The notes under the pieces: model-generated
What the model was told of the DNA's origin: nothing
Database searches by the model: none
What the model saw: only the letters and a program-made list of their open reading frames with translations
Program-made: the position numbers and the translations under genes
Source of the DNA: Acanthornis magna
Taxonomy: Eukaryota > Chordata > Aves > Passeriformes > Acanthizidae
Assembly: GCA_036785705.1 (NCBI GenBank)
Contig: JAWUZG010000331.1
Coordinates: forward strand, 806,001-870,000
Direction: 5' to 3'
DNA length: 64,000 nt
Shown here: positions 35,390 to 47,556 of the stretch, piece after piece
Position numbering within the stretch: position 1 is the first letter of the stretch
Layout: every line of letters starts with the position of its first letter

Positions 35390-35974
35390 GTCCAATTGCA
35401 ATTGGGTAAAACACGTCAGGAAACCTCCTGGACGCGGGGCCAAGCCTTAGCTGCTGCTCTACTTCAAAGCAGAACTCAGCTGTGGGGCATCAGCAAAATC
35501 AGCCCCTGTGAGCTGCTCTGTGGTCAACCCCACCAAGTGCCACATTCCAGGAAGCACACATGTGAAAGGAGGGGTTGATTTGAATAATTACCTCATTTCT
35601 CTTTGTAAAACTTTACAGGATTTGCAGCGAGCAGTGGAGATGTCCAGACCGAGGGGATTGGACACTCAGGGCACGAGTTCCAACAGGAGATTGGGTCTGC
35701 TTGAAAGGCTGGGGAACTGCTCCACTCCAGCCACAGTGGAAGGGACCTTCCCAAGTACTATTGACAACTTTTTACAATGCACAGCTCCAGATGGGACCTC
35801 CTGGGGACTGGAAGAAATCTGGACCAGACTTCCTACATGGGTACCCAGTTGAACTTGGTTAAAACATCTGTTTATAATCATCACCATAATAATTGCTGTG
35901 TGCTTTTAGCTTGCATCAAGATTCAGTGTTGTAGCTGTTTTAATGCCTTACGCTATAAAATGAAATATAGATAT
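35390..35974 (+). pseudogene. Gammaretrovirus-like pol end and env tail relic
   Basis: Frames retain pieces of the integrase C-terminal region (ALLQSRTQLWGISKISPCE, then NNYLISLCKTLQDLQRAVEM) and, at 35870-35930, an Ile/Val-rich stretch that could be the envelope membrane anchor. Stops and frame changes are frequent, and most of env is deleted. It directly precedes an LTR-like sequence, as expected of the 3' end of a provirus. Confidence 0.5.
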
Positions 35975-36589
35975 TGAGAGACCGGCTCCCATCAGGAACT
36001 TAGTCTCAAGAAATGGCAGGACATGATGAGGACAGGAGAATAGAACAGCATTTTACTCACTTGACAAGGACCATAGAACATAACAACATTTCCTCATATC
36101 AAGGACAGTAGAACAGAAGGGCACAGCCTTGGAGGAATAGATAAAGGATGTAACGTAGGCAAACAGAAGTCATGTGAAATGCAAGCAGGATGGCAGCTCA
36201 GCTCTGCAAGGCTGACAAAGCACAAGTTCTGCAAAACAACGATATTGCCCTTACTCAAAAGCAGGGGCTGAGGAACAGCAACCTGGAAAGGATGCCAGAC
36301 ATTGAAGACAGACCCCAAAGAACCACAGAAGGACTTGTGATAAGGGGTGCAGTAATGTAAAATAAAGGAATACCCATACATGAAGTAAGTGGGGAGAAAT
36401 AATGAATACTAGTTCATTATATATCAGCGTGTGTGAGAAATATCATCATGTGTGAGAAAAACTGTGTTCACCCAATGCTCAGGGCACTTGACTTGAGGAA
36501 GTGTCCTCTGAGTGACCAGCACTGCAATAAAGAATGGCTGCTTTCTAATATTCAAACTGTCTTAGAAAGTTTCTGTCTGGCCAATTTCA
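35975..36589 (+). mobile_element. LTR-like sequence following the 35390 relic
   Basis: Starts TGAGAGACC and ends in TTTCA. A polyadenylation signal (AATAAA, 36526-36531) is followed by a U5-like tail. No purine tract is obvious before it. No second copy is in the window, so termini are inferred. Confidence 0.5.
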
Positions 36590-37204
36590 GTATCAGCTCC
36601 AAAGGGCCCCACAGTGTCACAATGGTCTCCTTGGCTCCATGAAGCCCCACAGCGTCACCCATGGACAGGACACCAGGAGAGATTCGTTTCCCACACGCTG
36701 CAGCTCCCTGGGCCAGCTGGCACCGACACCTTCTCCCAGGCCAGCACTCCTGGGCACAGCCAGGGCCATGCCACACTGCAGCTCCCTGCAAACCACAGCA
36801 GCTTCGAGGCCAAAACCCAAGTGACAGACAGTTTTCCACACTTTATGTCTATATTTGACCAGGAAATGTCCCATTGTGGGACTGAGTCTGGTGTAAACAG
36901 CACCAGAGCCCCGCGAGGCTCATTCAAGTCCCTGCGCTGTGGCTGTGCTGCTGAGCTGGGCCAGGCTCCTGGCACAGAGGCAGCTCCTGGCAAGCGGCAG
37001 CGCTGCAGAGAGACAGCTCTGCCCAGGAGCAGCTCCTGTGCACAGCCCAGCAGGGCTGGGCCACTGCCAGGGCAGCTCAGGGACACCAGCAGGGCACAGC
37101 CAGAGCTCCCAGGTGCTCAGCATTGGCAGGGGCTGTGCCATGGCCCAGAGGGGCTGTGTCATAGCCATAGGCACCTCTGGGGCTGTGTCACAGAGTCCCA
37201 GAGC

Positions 37205-37550
37205 AGCTGTGATGTCAGAAAGGGGCAGTGTGACATCCCAGAGTGGGCTGTGTGATGTCACAGATTGGGCCATAACATCACAGATTTGGTTTTGTGAGGT
37301 CAATGAGCAGCTCTGGCATCATAGAGGGGACTGCGTGACATCACAGAGCAGACTGAGAGCTCACAGAGTGAGCTGTGTGACATCACTGAGTGACAGCACA
37401 GAGCAGGCTGTGACATCACAGAGCAAGCTCTGACTCCACAGATTGGGCAGGGACATCATAGTGCAGCTTTATTACATCACAAGGAGGTTTTGTTATCTAA
37501 CAAAGTTGCTGGTGACATCCCAGAGTGAGCTGTGACATCACAGGGGCTGT
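37205..37550 (-). repeat. TGACATCA minisatellite, copy C
   Basis: Units of about 20-24 bp with tgtgacatcacagag and gtgacatcccagag variants, homologous to the arrays in A, B and C'. Confidence 0.8.
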
Positions 37551-39344
37551 GTGAGGTCACTGGGGAGGTCACTCTGCCCCAGCCCCCCCTCACAGCTCCC
37601 CCCAGAGAAGTCCAATGCTGCTCGTGCACAGCAGGGTCCCCTGTCCCCCCAGGTCCCCCCCTGCCCCCCGGCGCCGCAGCCTTCCCCAGAGGATGTTCCA
37701 CGAGATCGACCCCCAGAGCCTGACACGGGGACAGGGGGGATGGGGTCGTGGGGGGTGGGAGAGGGGGACAGGGACCCCCCAGCAGCGTCCCCGTGTCCCC
37801 CAGGGTGAGAGCCTGGGCCAGGGCTTCTTCAGCCTCTTACGAACGAGGGGTTGAGAGCGCTTAAAAAATGCCCAGCAAGGGATCAGGAAAATGAGGTTTA
37901 ATATTAAGCAACAGCACAACAAAGTTCCTTGGCTAGAGTCACTCTACTCCTGACTGGACAGTTCAGGCACACCAAGGGAAAAAAGTAATAACCAATCAAA
38001 CCAGAAATGAATTGAGAACTGGCACTGTGTGTGTGTGCGTGTGTGTGTTTAGGTGTGTGTGACAAAAGGACAGTGAGAGCAAGGATAAAAGGAATACGGC
38101 CTAAAAGCTTAACAGCCCTCAAACTTTACAGCACTTAACCTATACCTTAGTGTATACGTTAAACGTAAAAATTTAGCAAAAGAACAGTACTTAACAGTAT
38201 TTAATCTACCTTATAAGCAATGACTTTACAATTTAACAGAAGAATAACACTTAACAGTGTTTAACTTATGTTGTAACTAACATTAAACTTAACAACTTAA
38301 CATGAGAACAGCCCTTAGCAGAATTTAACTTAGATTATGCCTTTGGTCTGAACCTTACTTACAGGCCTAACTTAGATATCAAAAGGACTGCAACACCTCC
38401 AAGAGCAAAATTTCTCCCCCATTTGCCAGAGCACAGGCACACGTGTGTGCACACAGACACAAAGAGTCAGTGCCAGGGACCTGTCACAAATTCCCCTCCA
38501 GGGAAGGGAAATGCTCACTCCCGATGCTTTTGCATCTCCCCAGTGGGCGAAGGGTTGAGCCTCGAGGAGTGGGGGATCGGCCCAGGGTCCCTCGTTGTTC
38601 GGGGATGTCCCGAGTGCAGCAAACAGGAGAGTTCCCAGCTCCGAGAGGCCCCACTCAGAGGGAGGTCGCTGCTCCACGACAGCTCCAAGGGCTCATTTGG
38701 CACCGCTCTTGATAGGGCCCCAAGAGATGGGCTTTAGGCACAGCAATGGCTCATCCTGGCCGCACTTGGCATCAACAGCTTGCTTTGACACTGGGACAAC
38801 AGCCATGCTGTGCCATTGAGGGAAGAAAAACAGTTGCCAAGGCTGCTCCTAAAGCAAGCAGGAGCTGTTGGACAGCAGCAGTGCCTGGGAGCAGACAGTG
38901 TTTGTGATCAGCTGCACAGGAGCTGAGCCCAGGGGCTGTTGCTCAAGGCCCAGGCCTAAGGAGCATTTCTCACATCCAGGGCTGGCCTGGAAAGGCAGTG
39001 CTGGGGGATAATTCACGGCCTCAGGGTGCTCCCAGTTGCTCCCAGCATTTCCATGTCCGTGCTCCAAGTGCTGCTCCCAGCCCTGAGCTGTGGGGATGGC
39101 AATGTCGCGCTCCCTTTGCGGGGCAGTGTCACACCTGAGCCAGGTGTGCAGGGCAGGACCTTGCCCTGAGCCCAAGCACTGTCCCACCTGCAGGAGCTGC
39201 TTCCCATCGGCCTCTTCCTGCTGCGGCCCCAAGCCCAGCTTGGAGCTAAACAAAGGGCGCTGGCTCGGGGTCATCCCCCGGCGGGGGCTGCGCACCCCCT
39301 CTGCCCCCTCCCCAAATTCCCTCCCGGGGGCAGCAGGAGCTGGG
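37551..39344. other. Non-coding part of module C
   Basis: Contains the FHEID-type block (about 37550-37860), a GT-rich microsatellite (38028-38056), the AT-rich minisatellite (about 38100-38370) and the conserved stretch equivalent to 6490-7440. No supported gene. Confidence 0.55.
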
Positions 39345-39505
39345 TCAGGAGCCCTGTGGGGAGGGAAAAGGGGGTGAAACTGGGACGGGTGGGGGGTCAC
39401 ACATGCTCTGGGGGGGACACATGACCCCTGGGGATGCCCCCTCACCTTCTCCTGCAGCACCAGGAGGAGGAACCCCAACATGGAGCCCCCAAACCCCGGC
39501 AGCAT
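39345..39505 (-). pseudogene. Probable MHC class II beta transmembrane and tail relic, copy C
   Basis: Minus-strand exon 39505-39446 reads MLPGFGGSMLGFLLLVL before a gtgagg donor; the short tail exon lies at 39353-39345. Same reading as copy B, open frame, isolated. Confidence 0.45.
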
Positions 39506-39875
39506 CTTGAGGGTCAGGGTGTGGTGGCAGTTTTGGGAGTCTGGGCGGTCACAACTGCCCTGAAACCCCTTCCCAGCCCCACAGCCAATGCCGGACCTCT
39601 CAAATCCACCTCACCCCAGCTACCCTTAGGATACCGCAAATTCAGTCCATGACAAAGAAATGGCCCCCAGAGCCACCATAACCCCTTCTCCATCTCCCCC
39701 AAGACCCAACCAAAATCCCAACCCAAAATCCTCCAAGCCACACACCCAAGCCTGGACCCCAAACGTCCCTCACAGACCCCACAAGGACCCTCTAAACACC
39801 ACAGATGTCCCCAAGAACCACAAAAGCCCCTCCGAATACCCACAGGATCCCCAAATGCCCCTCCCAGCCCCCCAT

Positions 39876-40074
39876 GGCACTGACCATGAGAGGTTGGTGG
39901 ACAGGAACATCCACAGCCGGGAGCAGCTCTAGCACTTCAGCAGAGATTTGGGCACTTTGGGGGGCACACCCAAAATGGGGAGACCCAGGCCAGGGACTGG
40001 CACAGACAACCAGAATTCCTGGAGAACAGATGGGCTCAGGTGGACACGTTCTGCTGCCACAACTATGAGTTCAT
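39876..40074 (+). pseudogene. MHC class II beta exon 2 relic, copy C
   Basis: The 5' part reads GTDHERLVDRNIHSREQL followed by a stop (TAG) before HF; the 3' part in another frame retains the ENRWAQVDTFCCHNYE region. It has the frame change shared with A and B plus its own stop. It shows the best-conserved exon start of the three (GT-H-ERLVDR, where class II beta has NGTERVRFVDR). Confidence 0.75.
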
Positions 40075-40189
40075 GGCATAGTCCTCTGGCCTGGGCAGCC
40101 CCAGAACAACCAAACCCTCCGTGAGTATCAAATTCCCCCCAAATCCCAGTAAAAATGGTGCAGCTTTAGATCTCTTCGTTTCAGTTATT

Positions 40190-40350
40190 TTTACCCCAAT
40201 TTTGGTTGCTTTGACAGGATGAAGAAGGAAATCATTTAGGTTGGAAAAGAACTCCAAGATCCTCCAGCGTTGCTTGATGCCACCAGAAGAAACAAATGGA
40301 CACAGCTGGTGAGATTTTTTAAGGTGCAACTTCAATAAATCAGCTCTTCC
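40190..40350 (-). mobile_element. CR1 LINE 3' tail fragment, copy C
   Basis: Equivalent of 5560-5645 and 21690-21840 (aggttggaaaagaactccaa on the plus strand). Confidence 0.5.
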
Positions 40351-40656
40351 CAATAAATTTTTGACGTCAATCAGAGTCCTGATGAACGTTCCTGCCCCTG
40401 TGTTTGCCCAGGTGGCTCCAGGGAATCTGAGGATGTGGAAGCCACCAGCCAGGTGTCCTCCCAGTGTTGGTCACAGGGAGTGTGGGTCACCAGGGCTCTG
40501 CCCAATGAGGGTCGTCTGAGGGGTGATGAAGCTGGAGCAGTGCACAAAGCTCCTCCTACACTCAGGGCACTCGCAGGGCTTGCCTTACTGGTGGCACTGC
40601 TGGTGTTGGGTCAAGTGAGAGCTCTGGCTAAAGCTCTTCCCACACTCAGGACACTC

Positions 40657-41743
40657 TTAGGGCCTCTCCCCTGTGTGGATTCGCCGGTGCCTGATAAGGG
40701 TGGAGTTCTGCTTGAAGCCCTTCCTGCAGTCGGGGCAGCGGAAGGGCCTCTCCTCTCTGTGAATCCGCTGATGCACGAGGAGATCTGAGCTGGTTGGAAA
40801 CCTCTTCCCACACTCGGAACATTCATAGGGCCTCTCCCCAGTGTGGATCCTCTGGTGGTGGATCAGGTGGGAGATCTGGCTGAAGCTCTTCCCACATTCC
40901 CCACACTCATAGGGCCGTTCTCCAGTGTGGATCCTCTGGTGGGAGATCAGGTGGGAGATCTGGCTGAAGCTCTTCCCACATTCCCCACACTCGTAGGGTC
41001 TCTCCCCGGTGTGGATGCGCCGGTGGGTGATGAGGTGGGAGTTTTGCTTGAAGCCCTTCCTGCACTCAGGGCAGCGGAAGGGCCTCTCCTCTGTGTGAAT
41101 CTGCTGATGCCTGAGGCGATGGGAGGTGGTCCGAAACCTCTTTCCACATTCCCCACACTCATAGGGCCTCTCCCCTGTGTGGATCCTGCGATGGACCATC
41201 AGTTGGGATCTCTTGCTGAAGCCCTTCCCACATTCCCCACACTTGTAGGGCTTCTCCCCATCATGGAGCTGCTCAGGGACCACCAGGTTCGAGCCCTGGC
41301 TGGAGCTCCGGTTGCCTTCCTGGCACAGGGTGGGTCTCTCCTCCTCAGAGCGCCCTGGGCTGGGTTTGCAGCCCCTCCTTGTGCAGCATCTCTGAGGCTT
41401 TTCCTCCCTCTTGAACTCCTGTGTCATGGAGCCGCTCAAAACAGCCTCTTCCACGAGGTTCTGCCCCAAGGCTTTGCCCTCCCTGGGCTCCGTCTGCAGC
41501 TCCTTGCCTAGGGAGGAAGGACAAGGAGAGGATGGGATTTGCCTCTGTGCCACAGGGAAGGGGAAGGACATCCCCCCAGTCTGTCCCTGCAGGACAGCGT
41601 CAGCAGTGGGGTTGTCCTGCAGCCGGGGGCCATGCTCAGCTGGGACATGGAGCAGAAGAGAGGGGGAAAGGGGCACTGACTTCCTCCTCACCTGGCTGAG
41701 GGTCCTGGGCCATCTTCCTCTTCCTCACAACTTCCTCCCCCAT
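40657..41743 (-). CDS. C2H2 zinc-finger protein, seven fingers (copy C)
   Basis: Exon 1 at 41743-41692 and exon 2 at 41507-40657, with the same split Gly codon as copy A, give 300 residues. The start reads [14 protein letters not shown]. Seven complete C2H2 fingers follow, with TGERP linkers alternating with TEERP/REERP before FRCP-type fingers. Fingers 4 and 5 differ at one helix residue only, so they arose by a recent internal duplication. A stop (TAA, 40659-40657) falls at the first residue of the usual last finger; the lost finger is still readable down to about 40585. The acceptor of exon 2 is CCCTAG rather than CCCCAG. The product would be a nuclear DNA-binding protein of unknown target, probably functional although shorter than the ancestral form. 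Confidence 0.75.
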
Positions 41744-43243
41744 CCGGACAAGGTTTGGGAATGGGAAATCCTGGTTTGGGGGAAAAAAAAGTGTGAGTGC
41801 CTTGGGTTGGGGGTTCCTCAGGCCCAAGTCCAGCTCTAGAAGTCACCAAGTCTCTTGTGTCTATAAAATCCTCCAAAAAGCAAGAGTGAAAACAGCCAAA
41901 AAACAGCCCAAAAACAGCCTCCCAGGAGTTCCCCCTTTCCAGTCTCCCCTCTTTGGGGTGCTGGGGTTCCCCCTTCTCAAAGCTGATGGGGCTCCCGTGG
42001 GTCCTGGGGATCCCCCTTCTCCAGGCTCCTGCTTAGGGATGCTGTGGGGTTTCTGGGGTCCCAGGGGTCCCTTCTTCCCTGATGCTGCTTTGGCTCCCAG
42101 GGCTCCCAGGGTCCCCCTCTTCAGGCTCCCCCCACTCCAGGCACTTGGGGCTTCCTCCTCTCTCCGCCGCCCCTTTCAGCATCACAGTGTCCCGGCCCTG
42201 CCTTGTCTCCAGGCTCCCCCACCCCTCCAGGCTGCCGGGGGTCCCCCAGCTCCGCTATCGCCCCTCTCTGCTCTCTCCACTCCAAGAGTCCTGCATTCCA
42301 CCCCCACAGCTCTCCTGGGGACCCCCAAAACCAATGCCCTGTCTCACCAATACTGGGCAATTCCCACATGGACCCCACCCAATATTCCCCCAAATACCAT
42401 TTATGGTTCAGCTTTGGAGTCCTGCAAGATTCAAACATCCCCTACGGCCCAAAAAATCCCCACCAGGGACATGCAATGGTATCTGGGGCTCAATTCCAGA
42501 ATATGTGAGTTCCAGGCAACCCTCGAAAAAAAAAATAACCCTCTTGGAGATCACCAGATAGATTTGGGGTGAGCTCTCACTCGCTGGTCACCTGTGGAGT
42601 GTGGGGGGACAATAATCCCAGAGCCGGGGGTGCTGCGGACACAGTGCGTGGTGAAACCTCATGGTTCTGCTCCTCCTTTTCCTCCTCCTCCTCCTCTCCT
42701 CTTCCTCCCACAAATCCTCTGCTCTCACCCCAGACCCCCTTCCCCACCCTCCTCTGCCCCACGGCTGCTGCAGGACAGGCTGCTGGGATCGGGGAACCCC
42801 CTGATCAGCCCCAGGGATGGACAGGGGACTTGGGGACCCCCCCAGTGCGGATCCACCTCCCACAGAGCCCCCGGGGAATTGCCCTGGGGGTCGAGTGCTG
42901 GGGGACAGGGCTGGACCCCCATGGAACCGACCTTCTTCCGTCCCAACCCCACCTTTCCCTCCCCTCTCCTCCCCTTTCCCATCCTTCTCCCAATCCACAC
43001 ACCCCTCCCAACTCAATTTCCATGTCCCATCCCCCTCCCGCTCTCTTTAGGGGTCCCAGACGCCTCTTTTCCCCTGCTCTTCTCTCCCTTTCACCATAGC
43101 CCCCTCAATCCCCAACCCTCGTTCCACATGCTTGGTTTTGGGGCTTCCAAGCCCCTCCTGCACACTTTGGGGGTCCCAATCCCCATTTTGCTCACTTTGG
43201 GCTCCCAGCCCCCGCCCCCCTTCTCACCGCACCCCCCGCTCAC
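41744..43243. other. Non-coding part of module C between zinc-finger gene and MHC exon 1
   Basis: Counterpart of 2826-4268. Very long proline/serine-rich open frames run through it but are compositional: they follow C-runs and are broken differently in A and B. Confidence 0.5.
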
Positions 43244-43314
43244 CCCGCGGCCGGGGGCACTCCCAGCACCACCAGTGCCACCAGGACGGCCCCAGCTGCC
43301 CCCACACGGCCCAT
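43244..43314 (-). pseudogene. MHC class II beta exon 1 (signal peptide), copy C
   Basis: Same leader as A and B with one Ala to Gly change near its end (VVLGVPPAAG). It ends in a gtgagc donor. Open, but with no usable downstream exons. Confidence 0.7.
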
Positions 43315-44445
43315 GCCCAGCGCCGGGCAGCTGCCCAGAGCCCCAAAGCAGCCGCGCTCTGCCCTGGGGGGGTCCCCAAAGCGGCCCCGCCCCGCGCGGC
43401 ACTGCGAGCACCAGGCCGGAGCAGTGCGGAGCGCGGGCGGGCGGCATCAGCCGTGCCCGGGCAGGGCCGGGCCCCGCGGGACAGCTCCCCCCGCACTCGG
43501 CCCCAACGGGACAGCGCCCAGCGGGGGGGCCCGGCCTGCCCGCCCCACACCTCCCCCTCCCCAAATTCCGCTCCCGCCGCCGCTGGGGCCCAGGGGGAAG
43601 CAGCTGGGCTCCAGAGCTGCCGGAGACACGTGTCCCCCGCTGCCACTGCCACCCCCGAAGGATTAGGCCTACCCCAAAACTCCCTCACAGCTGGCCGATA
43701 CCCCGCAAGCCCCGAAGGAGTGCGGTCCCCCCGCCTTCATCACCCCCAACCTTCGGCTGCCTCATCCCAGGCCCCAGCCCACCCATCCCCCTCCCCCACA
43801 CTTCAGCCCACACCCCAATCCACATCCCACCCTGCCCGGGCCCCAGCCCACCCCATCCCACTGCTCCCGCCAGCCGCCACCGGGAACCCCCAAAAACCCG
43901 CGTGCTGGGGACTCCCCAATATCCCCCCAGGGACATTTGCGACTCACAGCTGGAGTCCTGCAACATCCAAACATCCGCCCCCTCCCCCACAAAAAAAATC
44001 CCAAACAAAGAAAGCCTCCCAGGATCAACCAAAGATATTTGGGGCTCGGTTCTGGAGTCCTACAAGCTCCAAAAATCCCCCCCTCCCAAAAAGAACCCCA
44101 CGCACCGCACAAGATCTCTGGGGCGAGCTCCCCCTGCCCGGTCACCTGCGGGATGCGGGGGGCGATGCTCCCGGGGCCGAGGGTTGCGGACAATGAGCGA
44201 GACGGACGCACGTGGCAGCTCCTTTTCCTGCTTCTCTCTCTGCTCCACCCCCTTGATCCCTCCTCTTCCTCCCGCTTCCCCTCCTCCATCTCTCCTCTCC
44301 ACCCGCCCCTTCATGCTCCTCTGCCCCTCCTCCTCCTGTTCTTTGGCATTCCCATCTCGGCTGTGTCTGACATCACCCCTGGGGCCACCCCGTGCTCAGC
44401 AGAGCATCCTGTGCTCTGTCAGCACTCTCTGCTCCTTAGGGCAGG
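43315..44445. other. CpG-rich block and upstream flank of module C
   Basis: Counterpart of 24743-25870 of copy B, including the unit 1 paralogous block. No gene supported. Confidence 0.5.
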
Positions 44446-44524
44446 ATTATATATATATATTTCTATTTCTATTTCCATTTATGTTTATATTTATATTTAT
44501 ATATTGTTTTATATATATGTATAT
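44446..44524. repeat. AT-rich microsatellite at a duplication junction
   Basis: TATA-, TTTATA- and TTTCTA-type repeats. They sit exactly between inverted copy C (which stops at a point equal to about 1680 of A) and partial copy C' (which starts at a point equal to about 7600 of A). Confidence 0.8.
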
Positions 44525-46266
44525 AATAAGTTAGATTAAATACTGTAAACTTCTGCTACTTTTCTAAATTGTTAAGTTTAAGGTATGTTATGGTTAAAAT
44601 AGAAGTTCAGTACTGTTAAATTTGAGGCCTGTTATGCTTTTAGGCCGTATTCCTTTTATCCTTGTTCTTTTGTCACACACACCTAAACACACACAGACGC
44701 ACACAAAGAGGACCAGGTCTCAGTTCATTTCTAGTTTGATTGCATGGATTTGCTTGGTTTTGTTGTTGCTTTTTTCCCTTGCTGTGCCTGAACTGTCCAG
44801 TCAGGAGTAGAGTGACTCTTCTCAATGAACTTTGTTGTGCTGTCACTTAATATTAAATCTGTTTTTTGCTGATCCCTTGCTGGGGATTTTTTATGTGCTC
44901 TCCACCGCTCATTTGTAAGAGGGTGAAGGAGCCCTGGCCCAGGCTCTCACCCTGGGGGACACAGGGACACTGCCGGGGGGTCCCTGTCCCCTTGTCCCAC
45001 CCCCCACAGCCCCGTCCCCCCTGTCCCCGTGTCAGGCTCTGGGGGTCGATCTCATGGAACATCCTCTGGGGGAGGCTGCGGCGGGGGGCAGGGGGGACCC
45101 GGGGGGACAGGGGACCCTGCTGTGCACGAGCAGCGTTGGACTTCTCTGGGGGGAGCTGTGAGGGGGGGCTGGGACAGAGTGACCTCCCCAGTGACCTCAC
45201 ACAGCCCCTGTGATGTCAAAGCCACCTCTAATATCACAGCTTGCTCTGTGATGTCACATCCCACTCTGGGATGACACCGGCAATTCATTTAGGTTACAAA
45301 ACCTCCTTGTGATGTCATAAAGCTGCACTATGATGTCACCACCCACTCCATGATGTCACAGCCTGCTCTGTGCTCTCAGAACGCACTCAGTGATGCCACA
45401 CAGTTCACTCTGTGACCTCGGAGCCTGCTCTGTGATGTCACACAGTCCCCTCTATGATGCCAGAGCTGCTCCATGGCCTCACACAACCAACTCTGAGATG
45501 TCATAGCCCAATCTGTGACCTCACACACTCTGGGATGTCACACTGCCCCTTTCTGACATCACAGCTGCTCTGGGGCTCTGTGACACAGCCCCAGAGGTGC
45601 CTATGGCTATGACACAGCCCCCTCTGGGCCATGGCACACAGCCCCTGCCAATGCTGAGCACCTGGGAGCTCTGGCTGTGCCCTGCTGGTGTCCCTGAGCT
45701 GCCCAGGCAGTGCCCCAGCCCTGCTGGGCTGTGCACAGGAGCTGCTCCTGGGCAGAGCTGTCTCTCTGCAGCGCTGCCGCTTGCCAGGAGCTGCCTCTGT
45801 GCCAGGAGCCTGGCCCAGCTCAGCAGCACAGCCACAGCGCAGGGACTTGAATGAGCCTCGCGGGGCTCTGGTGCTGTTTACATCAGACTCAGTCCCTCCG
45901 AGTGTGTTCAAACAACTTCTCAAGAAGTCAAAGTTAACTTGAAATACTCAAGTTTCTTGTAGTTCTAATAAATCCCACAGTGCGACATGACTGAGAAAGT
46001 GTCCCCAGGTTGCACTTAGAGCAGAGCACTGCAGGTAGTGATGGCAGGTGGGGATAAGCAAGGGAAAGGTGTCTCTGATGCTGAGCCAACCTGGATGTGT
46101 TTCAGGAATGCAAAGGGCCAAGGCCTGAGCCCCAGCCCCAGGGAAGGCAGATCCTGTCCCTCCCTCATTGCTCAGGGCTCTTCCCGGGGCACTGCCATGT
46201 GGGGATGTGCAATGCCAAGGGCAGGACCATGGGGCGGCCACTGCCAGGCTGCTGGGCAGGGACAAG
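44525..46266 (+). repeat. Partial module copy C' (right end only)
   Basis: Matches 7600-9325 of copy A in the same orientation: AT-rich minisatellite, FHEID-type block, TGATGTCA minisatellite and the 8690-9325 stretch. It ends at the first base of the 46267 LTR. No gene in it. Confidence 0.85.
45205..45560 (+). repeat. TGATGTCA minisatellite, copy C'
   Basis: Same arrangement as 8310-8630 with tgatgtcacagcctgctctgtg-type units, moderately degenerate. Confidence 0.8.
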
Positions 46267-46833
46267 TGATTTAGGGGTAGACAGTGATTTATTAGGGGCT
46301 GCTCACTAACAACAATGTATATAGCTTGCTTGACATGTTCTGCGCTTACCAAACAGAAAGAAAGGATGTAGGGAGGATATTGGCCCATTGTTAAGGAGAC
46401 CAGGCATCCTGCTTTTGGACCCCCAAACCAGCCCAAGCCAGCTATAGGGCTTGGACTCAGGCCAGGGACCCAGGGAGCATGTGTTGAGAAGCAAGGTGAA
46501 GAGTTCAATGTGAGGAAGACTCCTTACTTCACCAGAGAAAGACTCTTTACTTCATCCAAGACCCCCACCCATGACCACCAGGCAGCACTGCACAGGTGCA
46601 AGTGTATTTAAATGAACTTCGGACTCATTATAATACAAAGCGGGAATAGATAATAAATATGTATAGGGGCATTGTGTAGCTCCATGCATAAGTAACCTGT
46701 AACTCAATATAAACCAAGCAAAGTGCCACAGACGGGGCACACGAAATTTAGGGAGCGATCCCTCCTGGGTCACAGCGCTGGAATAAACACACCTACTTTA
46801 CAACTTTTGTTGTGGAGTCCTATCTGCGCCTCA
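46267..46833 (+). repeat. 5' LTR of endogenous retrovirus 2
   Basis: TG to CA, 567 bases. TATAAA lies at 46708-46713 and AATAAA at 46782-46787. A primer-binding-site-like TAGCACCCGGACGGGACG follows at 46837-46854; it resembles lysine- or similar-tRNA types but not exactly. Confidence 0.8.
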
Positions 46834-47556
46834 TTTTAGCACCCGGACGGGACGAAGTCTGCCTGACTGCAAGGTCGACTGAGGGGCGAACATCCAAGGC
46901 GCGCCCCGGGATTTTCCTGGTGGAACTCCGCTCCTCGGCCGCCCACTGTGGGGGTAGACAACGACCATCTACTAGAGCGGACAAACTGTATGTTTTGGGT
47001 CTAGGGAAGCCACGTGGCCAGGGCTGCTGGTAAGTCGCGCAGAGACGTCTGGCACACAATGTAGTCCCTGATTTGGTTGAAACGCTTGCAAGCAGGTGCA
47101 CGGCAGAAGGGGGGGAGACTGCCTGTGGATCGCAGTGCTCTCAGCAGCTGTGCAGGGGAAGCTGACTGGGGGAAGGGCAGTTTGCTGACCGACCTGAAAG
47201 TAAATCAAGTGCTGTTATCACCCGTGTTTGTGTGAGTGTGTTTGTCATGGAATGTGTGTTTGTCTTGGAATTTATATTGTAATTTGTTAAGGTTGTAGTT
47301 GCAATAAGTGTGTGCAGGGTTGCGATTAAGTGCTTGCTGTGTATGGTATAAGGTGTTGTGATAAAGAGCTGTGTGTTTGAATTAGGTTGTAAGTTGGTTT
47401 GATTTAGTTTTGTCACCGTGGCTAGCTGGAGGGCACTCCCCCTCCGCCAGTGGTTATAGCAGAGGAGCACAGCTCCCGCACCTCTGACCGTGTGTGGGTG
47501 TAGGATTGCATTCACGCCGCAGCACAGTTGGTGAGCTTTGACTCAGTGTTGGTCTT

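Larger units (their letters stand above)
36878..44445 (-). repeat. Segmental duplication module, copy C
   Basis: Reverse-complement counterpart of copy A (about 1680-8950), in the same orientation as copy B and very similar to it. It is bounded on the left by unrelated sequence and on the right by an AT-rich junction (44446-44524) leading into inverted partial copy C'. Confidence 0.9.

Noticed and set aside
40843..41511. Plus-strand open frames across the zinc-finger gene of copy C, and equivalents at 4333-5433 and 21964-22738
   Set aside because: Antisense shadows of the finger array; their repeated pattern follows the finger codons.
42594..44534. A 646-codon open frame on the plus strand, and similar long frames at 24246-25388, 24560-25678 and 1814-3373
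   Set aside because: They are proline/arginine/serine-rich, overlap in several frames, run through MHC exon 1 in antisense, and are broken differently in each module copy. GC-rich composition explains them.
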